A stretch of 64,000 nucleotides of DNA from Morella rubra (Eukaryota; Streptophyta; Magnoliopsida; Fagales; Myricaceae), in contig CM025855.1 in NCBI GenBank assembly GCA_003952965.2, positions 11,048,451 to 11,112,450 of the forward strand, in the 5' to 3' direction. Positions 11,934 through 22,639 of this stretch are shown here, in pieces. The notes under the pieces are model-generated. The model was given only the letters and a program-made list of their open reading frames with translations. It did no database searches and was not told the origin of the DNA. A program made the position numbers and the translations under genes. Position 1 is the stretch's first letter. Every line of letters begins with the position of its first letter.

Positions 11934-11978
11934 AAGGGCCCTACCTATTTGCTTAGAAAAAAAAAGGGCCCTACCTAT
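11934..11978. repeat. 15 bp direct repeat flanking a 15 nt A-rich insert
   Basis: AAGGGCCCTACCTAT occurs at 11934-11948 and again at 11964-11978, separated by TTGCTTAGAAAAAAA. The arrangement (direct repeats of target-duplication size around a tiny insert ending in poly(A)) resembles an extremely 5'-truncated LINE insertion. The rest of 11912-12437 shows no gene. Confidence 0.6.
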
Positions 11979-12549
11979 CTCCCCTTCTACGAAGAGGGGC
12001 ATCAATTCTAGTGTAAGTTTCCCTGGGACGCATTTCAGATGGATCTTTTCCATAAAGAATGCTTGATATATTCTCACCTTTTCTAACTTAAGTATCAGAG
12101 ACTGATCCCAGGGAAGTCCCGTTCACACCTTATTGCCACGCAAGCCGGTATCTGAAAAGAGTTTGACACATATGAAAAACCTTTCGTGATGGGGTTATTG
12201 GGATGGACCGTGCGATGAAATTCGAATTTTTTAGGAATTTTCTATCCTAAAAAAACCTATTTTGTTCTAGTGATCCCTTGACATATACTAAATCTTGATT
12301 TAGTAGTTTTTAAAAAGAACACCGTTTGTATTTTTCACCGCCTAGGTGTCAAGCTATTTCTCTTTATTTCTTTAATTTCACTCAAAGGTTTTCAAATTTC
12401 CTTAATCTTGATAGTCAAGACATACATAGAGGAGTGGTCACACTACAAGAAATTTAGTTTTAGGTGACAAAATTTTGGGTGTCAAACCAAATTTGTCACC
12501 TAAAGTGGTCTTTCCATGACAAAACATTAATTTCGTCACCCAAAACCAT

Positions 12550-13200
12550 CTAGGAACGCCAAAACCGTCCGGACAGGTCCTAAAACCGTTCAGACGCATT
12601 TTGGTGTGACAACATACACCTCGTCGCCAATGAGTGACGATAAAAATAGTCACAAAATATAAAACACCGTCCGAACCAAAAATCAAACCATTCAGACTCT
12701 TTGCTGGGTGACAAATTCCAAATCCATGTAACTGAGTGACGATTAGAATTTTCACAATTTTTACAAAATCGTCCGGACGCCATTTTTATAACGTCCGTAC
12801 CGACATTGCCTAACGAATAATAATTGTTAGCATATAGTGATAAATTAAAAATTGTCATGAACACTTAATCATGTCCGGACGTCACCAGGCACGTTCCAAC
12901 GCAAAAAATAAATCTGCCCATACGCTTAATAACATGTCCGTATAGGTATAAACGCTTCTTTTGCGAATGGTGTGGTTCCACGTTGCAAAACTTTAAACAC
13001 GTGATGCGGAAACCGTCCAGACCCACATATACTGTCCGAACGCTTTAAGTTGTAGAAGCTTTTCCAATCGGCCATATTTAATGAAGTTGATTTTGATTGG
13101 CCACGTGTGAATGTAAAAATTGAGATGCGTCTGAATGCCTATGAATACGTTCGCACGCCTTCTTATAACATTAAAACGGCCAGACTTAGTCAAAATCACA
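12550..13200. promoter_or_regulatory. CACTA-2 left subterminal motif array
   Basis: Sites related to CGTCCGGAC occur repeatedly in both orientations, for example 12566-12574, 12770-12778, and near 12871, 13014, 13035 and 13150. By analogy with En/Spm and related elements these are probable binding sites for the element's own DNA-binding protein and may also act as promoter sites for gene A just downstream. Confidence 0.65.
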
Positions 13201-13300
13201 CTTTCATTCTCTCCACTTAAATTTTCTCTCAAATGTTTTCACTACCGTTCGAGATTTATTTCGAGATCTCTCAAACAACTTCAGGTAAGAACCTTCTTCG
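13195..13300 (+). promoter_or_regulatory. Probable leader exon of gene A with 5' splice site
   Basis: The last motif array is followed by a CT-rich leader (CTCTCCACTTAAATTTTCTC at about 13210) ending CAACTTCAG/GTAAGAACC near 13285, a good 5' splice site. A very similar leader, also ending in a CAG/GTATG site, appears at 14910-14995 before gene B. Splicing is inferred from sequence only. Confidence 0.45.
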
Positions 13301-13515
13301 CGAGTTTGGTTTTCAATTTCATACATTTCAATTTAATATTTTTGAATTTTATTGGGTTCTTTGTGTCTATCTACGTTGTTTGGTTTGTGTTCGTCGAATT
13401 ACCATTCGGATGTTATGTGTATCCGTTCGAACCGTATTGAACCCGTTCGGACGTTTATGTGAATCCGTCCGAATGGTATTGGCTAATGTTCGGACGGTTT
13501 GTGCTAGGTTGGCCA

Positions 13516-13901
13516 TGGATCGCTTTGAGAGAAGTATCACCAATATCGGGGACAAATAATACGACCAGCTTGGGCGGATGCTTTTTTAGTGGAGCTGAGA
13601 GGCAGTATTCGGGCAATAGTGAGCCGACGCATTAGTTGTGCATGGAGCTCCAATGCCGCTTGACTGGTTTAGAGAACAAATTTGCTCTAATGGATAGGGC
13701 TTTGACGGAGGAGCTTAATATTATGCGAAGGGAACTTTTCTCTGTGAGAGAACAGTTGTCCCAGTTATCCCAGTCTATCCATGCTGTTCCGATACAGCTC
13801 AAACACTCAGAATAGTGGTGGATAACATGGAGGAGCATTTGGTGCATTTTTGTGATGCGCTCGGACAAGATCTGGACAAGCCAACTCGTGATTCGGAGTA
13901 G
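13516..13901 (+). pseudogene. CACTA-2 gene A: coiled-coil protein, frameshifted
   Basis: The start MDRFERSITNIGDK aligns with MDCSGKRITKVGG of the intact copy in CACTA-1. Across several frames the rest gives LTGLENKFALMDRALTEELN, then MRRELFSVREQLSQLSQS, and an acidic tail ending CDALGQDLDKPTRDSE before TAG at 13899. A stop right after the first 14 codons and several frame changes make this copy non-functional. Function is unknown; it is likely an element accessory factor. Confidence 0.6.
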
Positions 13902-14429
13902 TCTCCTATTTATCTTTTATCGCTATTATTTTCTTATCCTTAGAAAGATCGTCTCCGGCTTGTACTAGACATTATAATTGTGTTTTTCGTTCGGTATTTG
14001 GATTATGTTTGATATTCTATATTAATTATGTTTTTTCATTAGTTTAAATTTATTACAATTTAAATGGACGATTAGTGTAATTAAATGGGTGATTAGTACG
14101 AGTGCTATTTTACCGGAACGGTTAGTGTAATTAGATTGTAACGGTTAGTGCAATTAGATTGTAATTACAATTAAAAGGGTGATTAGTTATAACGAATGTT
14201 TAATATAAAAGTATGCTTAACTAATTTTTTTTATGTATTCAAAATAAGTAAATTAAGTTAAAATTTTGTGTGAAATTACAATATGAAATTGAGCAAAGTA
14301 AATTAAATGATTTAAGTAAAATTAAAGTAAGTGAAGTAAATTAATTGTGTAAATTAAATTATTTAAAACAATTAAGTTTAGGGAAGTAAATCAAATTGAG
14401 CGTTTAAAAATCTAAATAAATCTGCCATC

Positions 14430-15000
14430 GTTCGGAAGATTTTCATTTCTTTCCGGACCGTTATGTCAGCATCAATTAATACACGTGTATAATGAAGTAG
14501 GCGTTCACACATAAAGTAAGCCGTCCGGACTACAATGACTAAAAGAAGCCGTTAGGACGTTTGTGACAACCATTCAGACACTATTGTAACCGTCACATGG
14601 CTTACACGTGTTTACGTTACACGACAAATGTAAACAGCTGTCACCGTCTGAACGAATAACATAACGTCCAGACGATTGTTCAACCAAACGTGTGCCTCCA
14701 CGTTGCATGAAGTCAGGAAAAAACTGTCCACAAGCATACTATGCCGTCCGGACGCTTTTAATGTGTCGAACCATTTTAAACGGTTTAAATTTTGGCATTT
14801 AATATGGAGTACGTTCATTGGGCCACGTGTACAAAATACATCCGGACGTCGTCGACGGATTATGAAATGTCGAACAGTTCGACATTTTCATTTAAACTGA
14901 ATGTTTGATACTTAAAACTCTCTCCACCCTCACTATTTTCTTCTCAAATCTTGACGTAAACTCATTCTTCGACATTCTAATCACATCCAGGTATGTTTTG
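14430..15000. promoter_or_regulatory. Internal motif array plus leader, before gene B
   Basis: A second array of GTCCGGACG-type sites (near 14521, 14665, 14745, 14839) is followed by a leader beginning ACTCTCTCCACCCTCAC (about 14918) and ending CACATCCAG/GTATGTTTTG near 14990. This array-plus-leader unit repeats the layout at 12550-13290 ahead of gene A, which suggests duplication of an end-like promoter unit inside the element. Confidence 0.55.
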
Positions 15001-15149
15001 TTGATTTTTAACATGATTTTGCTTTAAAAATTGTTTTATATTTGTATTTTATTTTTTTTTTTTTATACAACATTCATTTTTTGTATAATACTGTGTTTTT
15101 TGATTGATTTTTATTCAATATTTTGTGTGTGTATGGATTATTTATAAGT

Positions 15150-15660
15150 GTATGTCTGTGGAGTGGGAGAGGCTGTCAAGTTAACTTGGTCGTCTTTCCC
15201 GAAGCGTTTGGACGCTACATAGTATCCTTTCAACATATTAATAATTGGTCCGGACGCTTTTCCATGGGTCCAGACGGAGTTATATTAAATTTAAATAGTT
15301 CTCTTTGTTGTTATTCATTCGGACGAATATATATGTGGTTCGGACGCCTTTAGTGTCCCACGGGGATACGTTGTCGTCTTGGGACATATTTGGTTCGGAC
15401 GCTTGATAGGCCGTTCGGACACGTATAGTATCCAAATGGATACGTTGTCATTTTAATCGTTCGTTCGGATGTTATTTGTATGTTGTCCGGATGTTGTTTA
15501 TTAAATTTAAATAGGCTATTTCGATTTTTTGCGTTCGGACGGCTATCTTACAATGTTCGGACGCTTTGTTGTATTTCACGGATTTATGTAGACGTTTTAA
15601 CATTGTCCGGACGCCCTGTTTTAGCAGTCCGGACGTTTTGCTAACCGTGCAAACCCATTT
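15150..15660. promoter_or_regulatory. Dense GTTCGGACG-type motif array directly before gene B
   Basis: TTCGGACG or GTCCGGACG-type sites occur every 20-60 bases here, for example about 15250, 15331, 15393, 15413, 15534, 15555, 15606 and 15629. Most are in the same orientation, unlike the terminal arrays. A short sub-repeat (WGTATCCNNNNGGATACGTTGTC) appears twice, near 15360 and 15427. The array lies in what should be the first intron or promoter of gene B. Confidence 0.6.
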
Positions 15661-15695
15661 TAACCGTTCAAGCTCTTTTTCCAGATTCTTAAAAA

Positions 15696-16371
15696 ATGAG
15701 CAAACGTCAATGTATCAGCAGTCAAGCTAGAACCTCTAGCTTTAACAGTGGAGCAGCATAGAGCGATCATCATGTCCCGCTCGATTGTTGTCGAGCGGGA
15801 CATCAAGTTAGTGGATTTATGTGATCTTCAATTTGAGGATCAGACGCTTCCCGAGGTGTTAGAGTAGGCAGGTTAGCTTCCCTTCATCTGAAGGACCAGC
15901 TACGCATCGAAGAACATGGTGCGGGAGTTCTATTATGTTGTCTTGGAGGCGAGGGATCTCGTGGAGCCTAGTATGGAGGTTACCATCCGTAATGTTCCGA
16001 TCACATTCTCGCAAGACGAGCTATCGAGATACTTGAACTACGAGAGAGATTTGAAAGCGTTTCCAAACCTGCCACTGATCGAGGAGGGCTAGCCTACTAA
16101 GGCCGAGATTTTTCGAACAATGCTGGGCGAGGATATTACTATTTTGGACGGAAGCTACATGATACACGGGCAGCTGCGTCCTTTTTGGCAGATCATGCAT
16201 TTGATCTTTTGTTCTACCATTGACCCGAAGAAGCACACCACGGAGGTATCTTATGGCCGGGCTGAGTTCATGTATATGGTAGTTGTACGGGTGCTATCTG
16301 TTGATATGACATCATACATCTATCAGTCTGTTCGTGTGGAGGCCTTGAAGACTGATGTTCAGATTTCATTG
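15696..16371 (+). pseudogene. CACTA-2 gene B, 5' part: PF20167-like plant transposon protein
   Basis: A possible start is the ATG at 15696 (MSKRQCISSQARTSS). A shifted frame from about 15916 gives MVREFYYVVLEARDLVEP, then TIRNVPITFSQDELSRYLNY, and after one stop ITILDGSYMIHGQLRPFWQI, VEVSYGRAEFMYM-like and YQSVRVEALKTDVQISL. This is the layout of the putative plant transposon protein domain PF20167. The frame is cut after the codons for ISL at 16371 by a 4.3 kb insert and continues in frame at 20683 with PHGVLLTEFLHAM. The protein's role in CACTA biology is not established. Confidence 0.65.
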
Positions 16372-17131
16372 TGTCATGCCCCGTGCTGGTACTTACCCCC
16401 TCGGCTTGCGTATAGTAATCGCATGCACAAAATTCGGGGATTACCGCACGATAAAAACTCTTAGAATCGCTTAAATGCCCTCAAATTTACTTAGCAGAAG
16501 ACTTGTTTTAAAACTATTATGGTAAATAGAAGAAGGTCGTAAATTAGTTTAGAAACTTGAACGAAAGAAGTAAAATCTCACAAAGTAATAAATCGTTATA
16601 TTTGCACTTGGAAAACCTTAATTGGTTAACGACTAAAAGAAATATGGCAAAATCATATAAAGTATCGCATCGTAATAATATGCACTTACTTAGAAAAATC
16701 TCATTAATGAATTAGATTGAAAGTGTTGGATTAGGCTTTTGAGTAGAGATATGTCATGCCCCGTGCTGGTACTTACCCCTTCGGCTTGCGTATAGTAATC
16801 GCATGCACAAAATTCGGGGATTACCGCACGATAAAAACACTTAGAATCGATTAAATGCCCTCAAATTTCCTTAGCGGAAGACTTGTTTTAAAACTGTTAT
16901 GGTAAATAGAAGAAGGTCGTAAATCAGTTTAGAAACTTGAACAAAAGAAGTAAAATCTCACAAAGTAATAAATCGTTATATTTGCACTTGGAAAAACTTA
17001 ATTGGTTAACGACTAAAAGAAAAATGGCAAAATCATATAAAGTATCGCATCGTAATAATATGCACTTACTTAGAAAAATCTCATTAATGAATTAGATTGA
17101 AAGTGTTGGATTAGGCTTTTGAGTAGAGATA
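16372..17131. repeat. 380 bp perfect-period tandem duplication at the edge of the insert
   Basis: The unit 16372-16751 is repeated at 16752-17131 with only a handful of substitutions. Both copies begin TGTCATGCCCCGTGCTGG, so the terminal motif of the insert is itself duplicated. The low divergence makes it younger than the coding decay around it. Confidence 0.92.
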
Positions 17132-20100
17132 AGAACTTTGAAATAAAGGACGAGGAAAGAGATACGAAGGAGATTGAAAACCTGAAATAACAAGGACATT
17201 TTTAATACAAGAAAAATTCAAACCGTCCTCTCGGGACTACATAAAAGGTACATTATAAAAATTCGGGAACTTCCTAAAGTTCACCGTACCATTTGAAAAC
17301 TGATTACAAGGAAATGAATACCCTAAAGACTAACGAAACACTCTAACAAGCCTAAGAGGGGTACTAATCCTCCTCGTCCGAGTCCGATGTAAGATCAATA
17401 ATCTCGGACCTCGGAGTGGTACTACTATTTCCTGTTGGCGGGCCGGGGGAACGTAATCGAACCTTAGCCACTCGGGCGGTACATCTGGTAAATCAAAGTC
17501 CTCAAATCGGGTAACGGGGATAGTGGGATAGAGAGGATGATGGGGGTACAGGGGATGGGGATGAGGGCTCCCTAAAGAACAGTGGGCCTCATGCTCCACT
17601 GATACTCCAGGGAGATCCGAAACCCACGTTCGGATCTTGAGTACCAGGATATAAGGGTAAAAATCGTAGGTTAACTCGTCCTCGAATAGCTTCATTCTTC
17701 AATACCCACGTTCGCCAAACATTGCAAAAATAGCATAAGAGAAAAAGAGTGAGTCCTATTGACTCAGTAAGGTGAGGGTGGGGAAACATGATCAAACAAA
17801 TACAGTGCATATAATTCACTTAAACATGGTGTGAAACTAACTTCAAGCATACTAAGAATGAACTTGGATGAATTAAAATATGCAATGCATCACACCATCA
17901 TTGGTTCCTGAGGAGTTCCCGATGTCTGCTCTGTTCACCCCCAAGTCGGGTTGTGCGTCCCTTCCCCTTCTATAGGACTGTCCCGTGCCTCCAGCACCAG
18001 GACCCTTAACAATACGCCTTAGCGTTCATAAAGGAGCCCACCCACTCCCTGCTGTGGGGGTTGCACGTCTCCTAAGTGCCCGGTACCGTCACTACCATTC
18101 GGGGAATCACCTCGCAGGCTTAGGGGTTCCTCACATTTGTTTTTCCTCTTATGAATGCAATCTCATGTCCAAACATTAAAGTATACATGTATCATATCAC
18201 CCAACAATGCACACAATTTGCAATAAACTTGAAAGAAGCATAACAGGTTTAAAGAATAATTATTGACAATCGAAACAACCGTGATAATAACTAGTAAGAT
18301 CTAAGACATTAAACCCCATTGAAGGCCTATTGGGCCTCCTTAGACCCTATTGGGCCTATTCCCAAAGTATTATTGGCTTGATGCTATTTAGGGTTATTGG
18401 GCCTAAAGTCCATTTAGGCTCCTAAACGGGCTTTGTGATTTGAGCCCTTATTTCAACTTGGTTTGAACTAAAATTTGGGATCCCCCATCAAATGTTTCGT
18501 GCTCTATCCAACCATGTAAACATTTTCTCATTTTCGACCCTTTTTCCTTAACGAATTAGGCAAAATGTCGAATCTGCCCTCAGAGACCTCCAGGGGCATT
18601 TTCGACCTTTTTCCTTCCTCATTTTGGGCTGACATTTTTACAGGGATCCTAATATTAGATAAGGATACTATCTGGAAAGTTTCATGCAAAAATAAAATCT
18701 GTAGCTTAGGGTCGATTTGGGCAGCACTATGTTTGCCTAAATGCCCTAGATAGGTGTTCATGCCTTTGATTGATCTATGCTTTTCGAAACTTTAGGCTAA
18801 AAATAATTTTAATCTATCAACATAAAGGAAATCATAGAGCACATAACATGTGGATTCTTCAAGAACTTAAAGGCAAACAATGATCATTTGCAATGTCATC
18901 AAGGAACATGCATAATGCATCTTTTTCATGCTTTCAACTTCATAGCCTCTTTCTTGAGCCCATGGCTCCTTTCTTTGGCCCCATTTGGCCTTCTCTTGAT
19001 CAGGGATACTTTAAAGCCTCTTGGCCATCATCATTCATTATTGCTCCACATTTCATATCACATATGCATGACATTGAATCATAAAATCATGTAATGCAAC
19101 ATGCAACACCATAAGCCATTTTTCTTGACCAACCCGTGGTCTATAAGGCTTCAAGTTTAGGCTTATCACCACTGCCATAGCATCATAAAGCATGTCTAGA
19201 GCTCTTTTGAAAATCAAACCAACTCAGCAAGCAATCTCATACATATGTTATAAGAAATATTCATTAAGCCTTAACATGCAAGATGTCTAGACTAGCATAT
19301 ACTTTATAGCACCTATGAACTTTTCTTTTTACAAAACTTTGAATCCAACATAACACTAACATGTTCATCATTGAATCACATTTCTATGCACACAAATATA
19401 TATGATCAATCAATACAAGAGAACATGTTATCCATCCTCAACAAAACACAAGAACCTAAACCCTTACCTTGGTGATCTCGGGTAGCTCTTGATGTTCTCC
19501 TATTAACACAAGATCTATTGGTTAATGACACTGAACTAGGGGCTAAGAAGAAGTGGAAATGATGATGAGGAAGTAGGAAAGAGGTGGTGCAAGGGGGTGT
19601 TCAAGGCCTTGGCCGAAACCCCTTTGCCAACTTACCTTGGCATGGAAGTTTTTCCACCTTCCTTCTCTTCTTCTTCTCCTCTTCTCTCCTTTCTTATTTC
19701 TTTCTCTCCTTCTTGGCTGAATGCTCTCAGCACTCACTCCTCACTCTCTCAACTCAAATGGCTGGCTATTGGTGTGAGAAATGCATGGCAAGGTTTGGCT
19801 TTTATTGCCAACCTTGCCATCATTTGGTCAAGGGGTGGCTGCCACAAGCAAGCCCCTTGATTGGGTGGCTTGGGCGGCACAAGGGCCGGAGGAGCCAAAT
19901 GGCACACTCCCTCTTCCCTAGGTGATGATTAAGGATACTTACACAAGCTAAAATCACTTCAAAATCAAATCAAATGTGATTGCAAGCAAGCATGGCCGGT
20001 TGGTCCATTTTTGAATCTTATTATTCATGCATTAAGGCCAAGAACATGGGACAAGGGAAAAGGACAAAGAAAATAAGACAAAACAAGGATTTTCTTGTGT

Positions 20101-20677
20101 GTGCCGTGTGACCTAGGGAGGAGAGAGAGAGTGGGACCCACATGACATCAAAGTAGACTTAGGTTAGCAAAATGATTAGCTAAGTTTTAAAGTTAATCAA
20201 TGCATATGTTAGAGAAAAGAAATAGTAATTAGTCAAGTTAAAAATGGAAGAATTTTGTTAAACGCATAGAAACCGATAAAATAGAGACAATCACGATCAT
20301 AACTGTTAATTGGCTAAATACGAAAAATCAAGGAAATTAAGGAAATTAGAGAAATCGAAAAATTTAGGGAAGGGATATCACATCATTTAAGCACATGAAA
20401 GTAAATCAAATAATGCAGGGAGTTAAGAATTAAAGAAAGAAAGCACATATGCAATTTAAATTAAAAAGGCTAAATTAAAATACTAAAGTCACGAATTTGG
20501 AAACCAAAGAAATTAAATAGAGGAAGAAATCCTATAAGCAATTAATCGAATGATAAATATTAAACAATGCACAAATAAAGCAAATACTAAGGAAAAGAAC
20601 ACAATTACTAAAGATATTGAAAGAAAAACCTTAACACAAGAGTCTTAAAAGTAGCTTAAAAGATTAGGGGTATCACT
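16372..20677. mobile_element. 4.3 kb insert in gene B, TGTCATGCCCC...GGGGTATCACT, unclassified (possible long solo LTR)
   Basis: The insert starts TGTCATGCCCCG and ends AGGGGTATCACT, imperfect inverted ends, flanked by CATTG at 16367-16371 and 20678-20682. Removing it with one CATTG restores the gene B frame exactly (QISL then PHGV). The 5 bp duplication suggests an LTR retrotransposon or its solo LTR; an alternative reading gives TG...CA ends with TTCAT/CTCAT flanks. There is no gag or pol. The only longer frame is a minus-strand one of 121 codons (17695-17330), rich in Pro and Arg, which I do not recognise. It begins with a 380 bp tandem duplication. Confidence 0.7.
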
Positions 20678-21224
20678 CATTGCCACATGGGGTTCTTTTG
20701 ACCGAGTTCCTGCATGCGATGATGGTATCCGAGGGTGCTAACGAGCCGAAGGCGGTTCCACTTGGGGTAATCAACAAGACAACGCTCTTGAAGTCGTTGG
20801 CCCAGACACTCCGAATGCTTAATGCCGCTCGGGTTGCTAGAGTTAGAAGACACAGGCAACCTGAGGAGGCAATGGAGTAGCAGGATCTTGGACAGAGCTC
20901 GACCTAGGGACTTGGGGAACAGCGACTGGGTTGGATGGATGAGATGATAACGCAGCTGACTAAGCGGATGCAATCAGTCTTGCAGCCCACCCATAGCATG
21001 GTCAGTGATATTGGTGGTCGGCTGACAGCTTTAGAGTAGAAGGTCGTGGACATGGACGCTGGGTGGAAGAAGGAGGTCGCTGCACTTAAAGAGGTCCTGA
21101 AGGGTGTGGCAACCAGTGCGGAGCTCTTTTCCCTGACTCAGCGGGTCGTGCTGATAGAGGAGCACCTTCGTCGAGTCCGTGACATTCTTAAGCTGACCAG
21201 TGATGATGATGGTGATGATATTTA
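20678..21224 (+). pseudogene. CACTA-2 gene B, 3' part: end of PF20167-like domain and coiled-coil tail
   Basis: The frame resumes as PHGVLLTEFLHAMMVSEGAN, then VINKTTLLKSLAQTLRM and RRHRQPEEAME up to a stop at 20878. A further frame gives LTKRMQSVLQPTHSMVSD, GGRLTALE and a coiled-coil tail with an acidic end SDDDGDDI before TAG at 21222. The same order (PF20167-like part, RTTLSHSKAQ-like segment, coiled-coil tail) is seen in CACTA-1. Three stops and a frame change mark it as a pseudogene. Confidence 0.6.
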
Positions 21225-22560
21225 GTTGTCTGTATTTATTTAGTTTTATTATGACATTGGTTTCTTTTATTATGTTTTGAGGACAGTTACTTTTATATTA
21301 TGTTTTGAGGACATGTATTGAGATTTTATTTGATGTTATTTTGTTTATATTATGTTTTGAGGACATTTCATATATTTATTTTATTTCAATTATATTATTT
21401 CTATTTATTAGAACCTAATACAACATTATTTTTTGATGTTATGTTTCTAATTCTGTTGTACTCTTTCAAACTTCCAAACTGCTATCTAAAACACTTAAGG
21501 TTATTTATATTATTAATTAAAGTTGGTTTTTTAAAAATCAGTAATAAATTGAATTGTATGAGATCTGGAAAAAAAAATATCGTTAATAACCATTCGGACA
21601 GTGACTTGATCGTTCGGATGGTTTACTATAAGCCTGAACGTTGTCGTATTGTGTTGAAATAAATGTCCGAACTATTATGAAGACGGTCCAGACGTTGTTG
21701 TTTACGACCAGACGCCGTCCTTTGAGGATTACTAAAATGGTGTGGTCAGCGGGGGAGCGTTCGAACGTTCTGGGTGGGAATCAGACGCTTTTGATGGCGA
21801 TCAAACCATGTCGTTTGGTTATTTATAAAACGGTGTCCTCAAATGTAAGTCGGCGTTCAGATGTAAATATAGGAGTCCGGACTGTGTTAAAATTTTTGGC
21901 GGCATCTATTCCCTCGAAAAATTTTACACGTAGGTGTCCGAACTGTATAATTAATGTCCGAACGGTTAATATTCATTTGAAAGCAACAAAATCGCAGACA
22001 GTATAGGGAAAACGACAAAAATTTAGAAATTTAAGAGATTTGAGTAAGAGGAGAAGAAGGGAGCTGATTTTGGACATCAATTTCATTGAAAAAGGTATGG
22101 AAAGAGCAACTCATTTAGGATTTCACATTGGATTGCATTTGAGGTTAGTGAGTTTTAAAATTTCTTTTGTTTTAGGATGAAAAACATGTATTTTAGGATA
22201 TCAAAGCATGTGTTTTTCAAGTTTTTAGGGTCTAAAATGATTGCAATGGAGTTTGAGGTTGTTGTGATCTGTTTATATTGAAGTGTTTGTGATTTGGATT
22301 GATTTTGGCATGAATTTGTGGTAAAAATAGAGTGTGGGCAATGAAGAACTGTCTTGTTCGACAATTGCAGTCTGGACGATTTCATCGTCCAGACACTTGT
22401 TTTTTGTTCGGACTCTAACCTAAAGGCGTCTGGACTCTAAATTATGGTTTAAATGGTTTTCAACACGTCCGAACGGTTTTTGTTGTTATATTCATGCATT
22501 TATTTAGTAGTCTTAGCTCCCGTTTAAGAATTACACGGAGTACGGATAACGAACTTGGTG
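21225..22560. other. Non-coding spacer with TTTTGAGGACA repeats and further motif arrays
   Basis: Immediately after gene B there are three copies of TTATGTTTTGAGGACA (about 21268, 21298, 21348). Arrays of TTCGGAC, GTCCGAAC and TCCGGAC-like sites follow at about 21593-21970 and 22370-22475. Between them lies a purine-rich leader-like block (22025-22095) ending near AAAAAG/GTATGG. The layout again resembles an array plus a leader ahead of a gene, here TNP2. Confidence 0.55.
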
Positions 22561-22639
22561 TAATTCTTGAATTGTCCACGTTATGGACAGTTTGAGTTTA
22601 TAATATGCGTAATGCGTGTAGTTGTATCTGCTATTATGA

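Noticed and set aside
17330-17695. 121-codon minus-strand frame as a gene
   Set aside because: It is Pro/Arg-rich with no recognisable domain, lies in the non-coding 4.3 kb insert and has no clear promoter context; kept only as a note in that element.
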